Below are positions 56,553 to 64,000 of a stretch of 64,000 bases of DNA, piece after piece. The stretch comes from Tricholomella constricta (lineage: Eukaryota > Basidiomycota > Agaricomycetes > Agaricales > Lyophyllaceae), in contig JAACJP010000002.1 of the NCBI GenBank assembly GCA_013368375.1, positions 2,265,709-2,329,708 on the forward strand, written 5' to 3'. Made by a program: the position numbers and the translations under genes. The notes under the pieces were generated by a model. It made no database searches. It was given only the letters and a program-made list of their open reading frames with translations, and was not told the DNA's origin. Numbering within the stretch: position 1 is the first letter of the stretch; each line of letters opens with the position of its first letter.

Positions 56553-59500
56553 TAGTCATTGGCGGAGTGGATAACGACCCGTTATCCATTCAGATTTTGG
56601 ACCCGATTTTTCTCAAGATTGAAACAAGCAATCAGGGTCAAACCAACAGTAAAATATATACTTTTACATCTCCTCTAGCCCGCGCACTAATCCGTTTGAC
56701 GAGATATGTACTCTCGGGGGTGCTATGGACCACCGAAAAGAGGGGCAAAAGCGTGGGAAAGTACACTATTGAGTGTCTTCAACCCTTCCACATCCGAGAC
56801 CTTGGTATCGGATGACGTTTATATATACGTTCGATGGCGCGCGCACTTTTTTTTATGAAAATCGGTGAAGAATTGAGTGAGCTATGGACAATTTTGTGTG
56901 GCGCGTTCGGGCGGGTGGTTGATGTGGCTGTGCTAAATCTCCGCTCGGGCGGTTTACAATTTCTAAAATATTTACTACAAGTGCGCCACCCTCAAAAATT
57001 TGTGCGCGCGCTGCGTAATTTGGATCTTCCCTCATCCTGAATTTTCTGGAGGCGGCGCGGCTGAATTGTTGAAAGGCGTCAGGGATCTTTGTGACCTGCG
57101 CGCGGGCGCAGGAAGCGCGCCTCGGCAATTGCCGGCCACCGCCTCCAGCCATTCTGCCCCGCCCACAGCACTGTAATGTGCTAGTGCAACCTGTCCTGGG
57201 TATCCTGGGCATCCAGTTTCTCTCTCTTTGTTGTAATAACCTCCTTTTGCTGTCCATCTCTATGTTTCACTGTCCTCGACGCCCGCCAGCCCACAGCAAG
57301 CAAGCCAAAGTAGAAGGTGAGCCTGCCAATATGCCTGTTTACTCAATGACAGCCTCAAATTGTTACATGTCCCAGTAAGCCCCAAAATAAATGCTCAGGA
57401 GTCCCCATCTGCTCAATCACTCAATCGTTGATGGAACGAGTCACCATCGTCATCACTTTTTCCGAGGACTTTCACTTTCGGGGCACCCTCAGTGAGGGCG
57501 CCCCTTCGATCTTTGGCATAAGCGGGTTGACGTCGGTTACCCAGTCCTGTGTGTATCACCAGCGTGTTTTCGATTGACATTGATCTCCTGACCTCCATCT
57601 TAGCGCCTCTTCAGCCATCGAAACTCTCAAAATACAACTCCACTGCTTTTCTCCACCAACAACACTCGGCCAGACGAAGACACTGGACTGGACATCACCC
57701 AGCTGACACGATGACGGCGGCGGCGGCAGTCACTCCATGGCAGACACAATCGAATGTGACGATGAAGTCCTTTCCACCGACGACGAGGTTTACGAACCAA
57801 GACCATCATCATCCGGCCTGCGCCCGTGCCCGCAGCCAGCCCTCTTGCTATCTCAACATCCTTTGCAACCTCAGCGCAGCATCGACATTACTCTGCCTCC
57901 TCTGGCTCCACTAAACCCAGCATATCCCCAACCCGTCCTCCGAACGCATATCCGAAGTGAAGCAAGTAACCGCCGGCCACTCGCCCTCCTCCAAGTTCCA
58001 TTTCCCAAGCACGTGGTGGATCGTCGATGGATGCAGAAGGGGCGGCAAGGGAAAAAGAAAAGCAGGGAGGGGCGGGAGGTGCACGTTGAGTTTGGGACGG
58101 CGCTCGTGGGGTGGGAGATGGGGAGATGGGTCGTGGGATGCGACTACCACGACATCCTCCGGACCATTCAAGGTGAATCTCTGCCGACTGTAACCCACGC
58201 CTTTTCTAACACCTCCTACGGCTCCCTCCTGTTCCCTGCCCCCGCCCTCCTCACCTCCCGGTGCACCCGCTTCTTCGACCACTCCTACCTCACACACCGC
58301 GCTGGCTCTCCTGCGGTCCCTCAAGCCATGTCTGCACACCACAAACTTCGACTGCAATACAGGCGAGCATCATAGGAGTCCAGGTCCTCCTCACACTCGA
58401 CTTCATGCGTCCTGACCGTTTTAGCTTCAGTACAGACTGTGTGATGGAGAGAGGGCTTTCAAGGAGGCAGGGTACTCCGAGACACGACTGCTCAAGGTAA
58501 GTATATGTTATCCTCTGCTCTTCCGCTCGCTCACTGCCCCTTTTCCCCCCACAGCTCCACTTCGCCATCGTCATCTCCTCTGAATGCCGCCCGGTGCGCG
58601 CCGCCAGCCACCTTTTCTGCTATCGGTACATCCTTCGTGCGCTCATCGCAGCATCAACATTAATTCTGCCTCTGCTAGTCCCCTTGGCGCGCCCACGGCA
58701 ACAAAGTTCCTTCCTCCACGCCCCCTCGCCCTCACAATTGTGCCTACCCCACCTCTTCCCCCGCCTATGCGACGAAGGCGCCATTTCTGGTGCACGAGCT
58801 CGCGCTCTGGGCCATGACATGGGCAGTCGCGCGCCAGAAATGGCGTATGTCAGCTGTGGGTGTACCGTTGCAAGGGGCGTGGCGTGAAGCAGGCGTTGTT
58901 CGGTTTTAATTTTACATTCTCTTTTTTGCTTATATCTGATACTACGCTACGCTATCTTTCATCCCCCATCCCGCTTCCCCTCTACATCCATCTCGACCTC
59001 CCCGAACTGCGGTGCACATACCCAACCCTTCCTCCCCCTCCGATCCTTCTGTGCTCTCCTGCACTGGTGCACACCCACCTCTGCATGCCTCGTTGCCTGC
59101 ATTCTGATCTTGCTTGCCTGTGTAGATAGTTCTGAATGTAATACCTTTCTCGCATCTTTTCTCCTCGCCGCGTGCGCTGTAAGTTTCCCCATGAGATTTT
59201 GTGCTGATGTCTGAGCGTTGAAGTGGCGGCAACTGTGTGGTTTATGTCAGTCTGATAAGGTGTGGAGCTACAGTCGATTGTAGTGCGCACCTTGAGTCTC
59301 CGGTCCCACTACCAAACTCAATTTGGCCCAATAATGCGTGATCGCAAACAGGAAGGTCGTGTTGCAGCCGTTAAAACAAAATGAGAGTTGATTAAGAAAA
59401 CAGGCGGCTAGACTAAATATGAACATGTGAACAGTAAGACTTACCTCCGCAAAGCCTGGGGATCCGGTACTCGCTTGATGATCAATCGTGGACAAAGATA

Positions 59501-61701
59501 GGCTTACATACTTGGAGGGTTCCCTGCAAACGGCAACTGTCGCTATCGTATCGAGTTAGAAAGTCGACATACATAATCTCCTATACGCAGGTCCTGTCGT
59601 CGCAGCACTTGATTATTCAAGAGAAATGACGATAGAGCGGTGACACTTACCTTGCGCTTGAGGGACAGTCGAGGAGGGTGGCGACATAGGAATGGCCGCC
59701 AAGTCCCGCCATCGCACGCCAGTGCTCCTGCCGCCCCTGCCCATCTCACAGCCGTCGTGCCATAATCTTGCTTTCACCGTGCCCCTCCATTCCCCGTTCT
59801 TCCCAAGTTACCGATTCGAGATGACGCGGTGTCCGAGCACGCCCTTGTGCGCGCCATGCGTCTCAGCCACACCCTCTGCTCTGTCTATGAGTTTTAGGAC
59901 ATCCGCCGTAGTCAGTAACAAGTAAACACTGCCGTAGACCACTCACATACTAGCCTGTGTAGTACGCCTGTAATTACACATCCTAACTCGCCCTTTCTTC
60001 GCCATCGCGTGTGTGGTAAGACTTGACGTCGATGTTCGAGTGTCTGAGTGGTGGCGACACCGTGTAATCGATGTCAACTTCATAAGACATGTAGACACAT
60101 GGTGATTATGTAATATCGTCCGTGTCATGTCGTCCATCTGGGTGGCCTTGCTCATGTACATACCAAACGGCGACATCTTCGGCCTTCGATGTTGGTGAGT
60201 TCCTTGATATCAGGAACCGTTGTGCTTCAGTGACTTATTTTCGCAGTGCTGAGTAACCGGCACCCTCAGTGAGGGTGCCGGCACGTCATGCAACCACTTC
60301 TACCACCTCAAAATGCCACCCTGCCCGCGCACGCAGCCAGCCCCTACTCGGACCCTTCGTGCACTCGCACTGGCATCGACACCACCGTCCTCTTCGCCGC
60401 CTCCGTCGCCCCTACCATCGTCACGACCGCGCCCACCACCATGAGCGTCAAGCCGCTACCTCCACACCCTGTACCGGTGGCCCTCGCCTGCGGTTTTGCC
60501 CTTGCACTCGACCCCACGCGGGTTCTCCTTCTTCCCTTGCCCTGCAACTGGCACATACCGACATCCCGTTTAGACTCCACCCACTGCGACGGCGCGTCCT
60601 CCTCGCTTATCTTCCATACCTTGCCCTCCGTGCTCAGCGCCCCTCTCCTCCCCTCGCCGAAGACAGCGACACACAAGGTCTAGCAAGTAACTATCAAGTT
60701 TGGGACACACCTCGACCCCGGGGCTCCCTCTGAGTTCTGGCTCCCCGTGCACATGGTACGATCGTCGCTGGATGTAGAGGGGTGGCAGAGGGAAAAAAGG
60801 AGGGGCGGGAGGTACATGTGGGGTTTGGGGAGGTGCTAGCAGGGTGGATGATGCTCTGTGAGGTGCGATTGCGCTTCCAGGCTGGCGGGTTGGGACGCTC
60901 ATCGATGGCGGGGAGGGACGCTTATCGATGGCGGGGAGGGACGCTCATCACGGGGAGGGCGCTGCGGTGAAGGTCGTGTGGAGGCTCTCTTGGAGGATTG
61001 GCGCAGAAAGGACAGGGGTGGGGGCGATGGCGATGGCGGCCGGCATGGGGGCGGGGACGGGGATGGAGTGAAGGCAACGGCTGGCGCTTACGATGGCCGT
61101 GGGCATGGGCATCGAAATCGGGTTAGGAAGATGGGAATGAGCACAGCAACTATGCTGCTGCGCTCGAGCAGTGCGAGGCGGCGGCGGGTATGCTGGTGTG
61201 GGTACAAACGACGATAGTGCGCTCATGCCGGCGCCCAGTTGTGCCAACGTGGCCGGTACCGTCAGCTCCTCCTACATCACAATCGGCAGCAGCAGCAGCG
61301 ACACGACCAGCCCAGGCTGGCACCTCTATAATCAACATTGCGACTGCAAACCACTGCCGCCGACCATGCACCGGAATATGGAACATGGGACACAAGGCTT
61401 GAAGGGGTGGATCGAGGCCGGTAGTGGATGATCGGAATTGGAAGGCCGCAGGCGTTTCTGGGCGACTGCTGTTGGCGTAGGATCAGGTTCACTGAGGGAA
61501 TAGAGTCTATGTCAGGTTCCGGGAGGAAGGAGACTTCTGTGTTTGAGAGCAATGCCACGGATCGGTCGTCGCTCGTGTTCGTGTGTGAATAAAACTGAGC
61601 AGGGGGAGTTGAAATGGAGGTCGGAATATGGCTCAAAACGGATGGGCGTAGGGGCGAAAGGCTGGGGGGCAGTGGATTCGCCACGCCGTCTTAAACCCTA
61701 A
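56553..61701 (+). mobile_element. repeat E2, second tandem copy of E1
   Basis: E2 follows E1 at a constant offset of about 5,436 bp. The two copies differ at a few positions in the first 350 bp (for example 56633, 56910), at single bases later (for example 59437, 59629), and by a one-base insertion near 61254. Hairpins recur at 56569-56587, 57480-57504 and 60257-60281. E2 ends at the same place as E1 (the ccctaa at its end) but is followed by satellite sequence instead of the 56266-56552 spacer. Confidence 0.85.
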
Positions 61702-63122
61702 CATAATGTGCCGCACACTGGCCGGGCCAGTGTGTCGCGTAACGGTGCAACTATCTGGCTGGTACAAATGATGGGGATGGATGGTAGAAATATGAGTTGG
61801 CTCATGTGCTAAGAGAACCGGGTGAAAATTGTAAAAGTAATTGGTGTTTGGTGGAAATATGACTGATGAGGGGATAGCATGTCAGCATTTATGCGGTTCT
61901 CGCTGGAAAGTTTATAATCTGAAAGAGGAGTATTAAAAGGGTCGAGATGCAAGGAAACTCCGAGAACCGGCGCTCAGATCTTGTGTTACGAGCTTATCAG
62001 TGGTGGGTATCAGGAGGAGGACATGTTGTATCTCCGTAGCATTTATTCGGTTCTCGCTGGAACTTTGTAATATGAAAGGAGAGTATTAAAAGGCCCCAGA
62101 TCCAACAGATCTCAGAGAACCGGCGCTCGGATCTTGGATTACAAGCTTATCAGTTGTCGTATCAGGAGGAGGACATGTTGTATCTTCGTAGCATTTATTC
62201 GGTTCTCGCTGGAACTTTGTAATGTGAAAGAGGAGTGTTAAAAGGCCCCAGATCCAACAATACTCGGAGAACCGACGCTCAGATCTTGAGTTACGAGCTA
62301 TGGCGTACCCAGCAAGTGGCGTACTCAGCGAGTGGCGTACCCGGCAACCGGTTAGAGGTTTGAGTTAGAGGTTTGCGTTAGAGCTTCGGGTGTCTCGGTT
62401 AGAGATTAGGGTATGGGAACGTTTTTTCTCGTGTCTCGGTTAGAGTTTCGGCCTAACATAATGTGCCGCACACTGGCCGGGCCAGTGTGTCGCGTAACGG
62501 TGCAACTATCTGGCTGGTACAAATGATGGATATGGATGGTAGAAATATGAGTTGGCTTATGTGCTAAGAGAACCGGGTGAAACTTGTAAAAGTAATTGGT
62601 GTCTGGTGGAAATATGACTGATGAGGGGGTAGCATGTCAGCATTTATGCGGTTCTCGCTGGAAAGTTTATAATCTGAAAGAGGAGTATTAAAAGGCCCCA
62701 GATGCAAGGAAACTCCGAGAACCGGCGCTCGGATCTTGGGTTACGAGCTTATCAGTGGTGGGTATCAGCAGGAGGACATGTAGTATCTTCGTAGCATTTA
62801 TTCGGTTCTCGCTGGAACTTTGTAATGTGAAAGAGGAGTGTTAAAAGGGCCCAGATCCAACAGATCTCCAAGAACCGGCGCTCAGATCTCGAGTTACGAG
62901 CTTATCAGTTGTCGTATCAGGAGGAGGACATGTTGTATCTCCGTAGCATTTATTCGGTTCTCGCTGGAACTTTGTAATGTGAAAGAGGAGTGTTAAAAGG
63001 GCCCAGATCCAACAGATCTCCAAGAACCGGCGCTCAGATCTCGAGTTACGAGCTTATCAGTTGTCGTATCAGGAGGAGGACATGTTGTATCTCCGTAGCA
63101 TTTATTCGGTTCTCGCTGGAAC
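61697..63122. repeat. satellite: 755-bp higher-order unit with 152-154-bp monomers
   Basis: The phrase ggttctcgctgg recurs at 61895, 62049, 62201, 62650, 62804, 62956 and 63108, i.e. at 152-154-bp steps. The block starting cctaacataatgtgccgc at 61697 repeats at 62452, giving a 755-bp higher-order period. Each monomer contains cggttctc and, about 80 bp later, gagaaccg, so it can fold into a stem. Each 755-bp block opens with the 21-bp palindrome cacactggcc-g-ggccagtgtg (61714-61734 and 62469-62489). A tract rich in gttagagg-like units lies at 62345-62450. The array is cut at 63122 by repeat E3. Confidence 0.85.
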
Positions 63123-64000
63123 TAGTCATTGGCGGGGTGGATAACGACCCGTTATCCATTCAGATTTTGAACCCGATTTTTCTCAAGATTGAAACAAGCA
63201 ATTGGAGTCAAACCAACAGTAAAATATATACTTTTACATGTCCTCTAGCTCGCGCACTAATTCGTTTGATGAGATATGTATTGTCGGGGGTGCTATGGAC
63301 CACCGAAAAGAGGGGCAAAAGCGTGGGAAAGTACACTATTGAGTATCTTCAACGCTTCCACATCCGAGATCTTGGTATCGGAAGACGTTTATATATACAT
63401 CCGATGGCGCGCGCACTTTTTTTTAAGAAAATCGGTGAAGAATTGAGTGAGCTATAGACAATTTTGTGTGGCGGGTTCGGGTGGGTGGCTGCTGTGGCTG
63501 TGCTAAAAGTCCGCTCGGGGCGGTTTTCAATTTTCTAAAATATTTACTACAAGTGCGCCACCCACAAAAATTTGTGCGCGCGCTGCGTAATGTGGATCTT
63601 CCCTCATCCTGAATTTTCTGGAGGCGGCGCGGCTGAACTGTTGAAAGGCGTCAGGGATCTTTGTGACCTGGCGCGCGAGCGCGGAAGCGCGTCTCGGCAA
63701 TTGCCGGCCACCGCCTCCAGCCATTCTGCCCCGCCCACCGCGCACTGTGTCGTGCTCATGCGGCCTGTCCCCACTGCCTCGACTGCGCGAGCCATTGCTT
63801 GTCATCGTAGTACCCCCCCTCGTTGTCCAATTCTGCTTTGGTGGCATATATGACATGGAGTGGGGGGCATGAAAATGACCACCGAGAGCAACTCTCCTCG
63901 CTTTCCTTCCCACCACTGCGGCCAAATAAAATCATGAGGAAGTGTTTTTTTCTTACCCACACTACAACAATATATCTGTAGCACATACAATTCCTTATCG
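63123..64000 (+). mobile_element. repeat E3, third copy of the E family, inserted in the satellite and cut by the window end
   Basis: E3 begins TAGTCATTGGCGGGGTGG within a satellite monomer, directly after ctcgctggaac. Up to about 63745 it follows E1/E2 with more differences (about one in 15-20 bases). Beyond that, at the cgcccaccg phrase, it diverges completely. It therefore shares only the first ~620 bp with E1 and E2. Its 3' boundary is outside the window. Confidence 0.75.

Noticed and set aside
61697..63122. CRISPR-like array
   Set aside because: The repeats are 152 bp, contiguous and without unique spacers, and the organism is eukaryotic.

Overview
The window looks like nuclear DNA of a mushroom-forming basidiomycete (Agaricomycetes). 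The reasons are GC-rich coding sequence, many 45-60 bp introns with GT-AG ends, proteins full of Ser/Pro, His and Asp/Glu low complexity, F-box-like relics of the kind expanded in Agaricomycetes, and basidiomycete-style hAT and Ty1/copia elements. There is no sign of operons, CRISPR arrays or rRNA, and I could not support any tRNA gene.

Layout. 0-35.5 kb holds most of the host genes. They are a 759-residue low-complexity protein (1025-3304, +), a multi-exon seven-TM-like membrane protein (4912-6335, -), an ERT1/AcuK-type Zn2Cys6 + PAS regulator (11528-13745, +), a two-finger acidic C2H2-like protein (14397-16862, -), a four-exon multi-pass membrane protein (22090-23130, -), a two-exon C2H2 transcription factor (31512-34371, -), and the 3' end of a small unidentified gene (35324-35512, +). 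Between them lie F-box-like relics (3595-4700 and 8513-10420), a complex repeat array (17.66-19.4 kb) and long stretches in which I recognise no gene (notably 23.1-31.5 kb).

35.5-64 kb is almost entirely repeats. An F-box-like relic carries a hAT transposon. The hAT transposase gene is split by a ~485-bp foldback MITE-like element (5-bp duplication GACAG). That element is itself split by a 2.2-kb LTR mini-element with identical 170-bp LTRs (5-bp duplication GCCGC). A 4,091-bp segment spanning the relic, the hAT 3' half and part of the LTR element is tandemly duplicated, with no difference that I could see. The hAT 5' end abuts a Ty1/copia element that breaks off in the integrase zinc-binding domain. 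At that point a ~5.15-kb repeat of unknown class (E1) starts. E1 is followed by a second, nearly identical copy (E2), a satellite with 755-bp higher-order and 152-154-bp basic periods, and a third copy (E3) that is cut by the window end.

How the parts fit. The three regulators (ERT1-like, and two zinc-finger proteins) and the two membrane proteins are ordinary single host genes with no visible functional cluster. The notable biology is the mobile-element history: it can be read layer by layer from target-site duplications, and it includes two young tandem duplications and one repeat family (E1-E3) whose mobilising enzyme I cannot identify.
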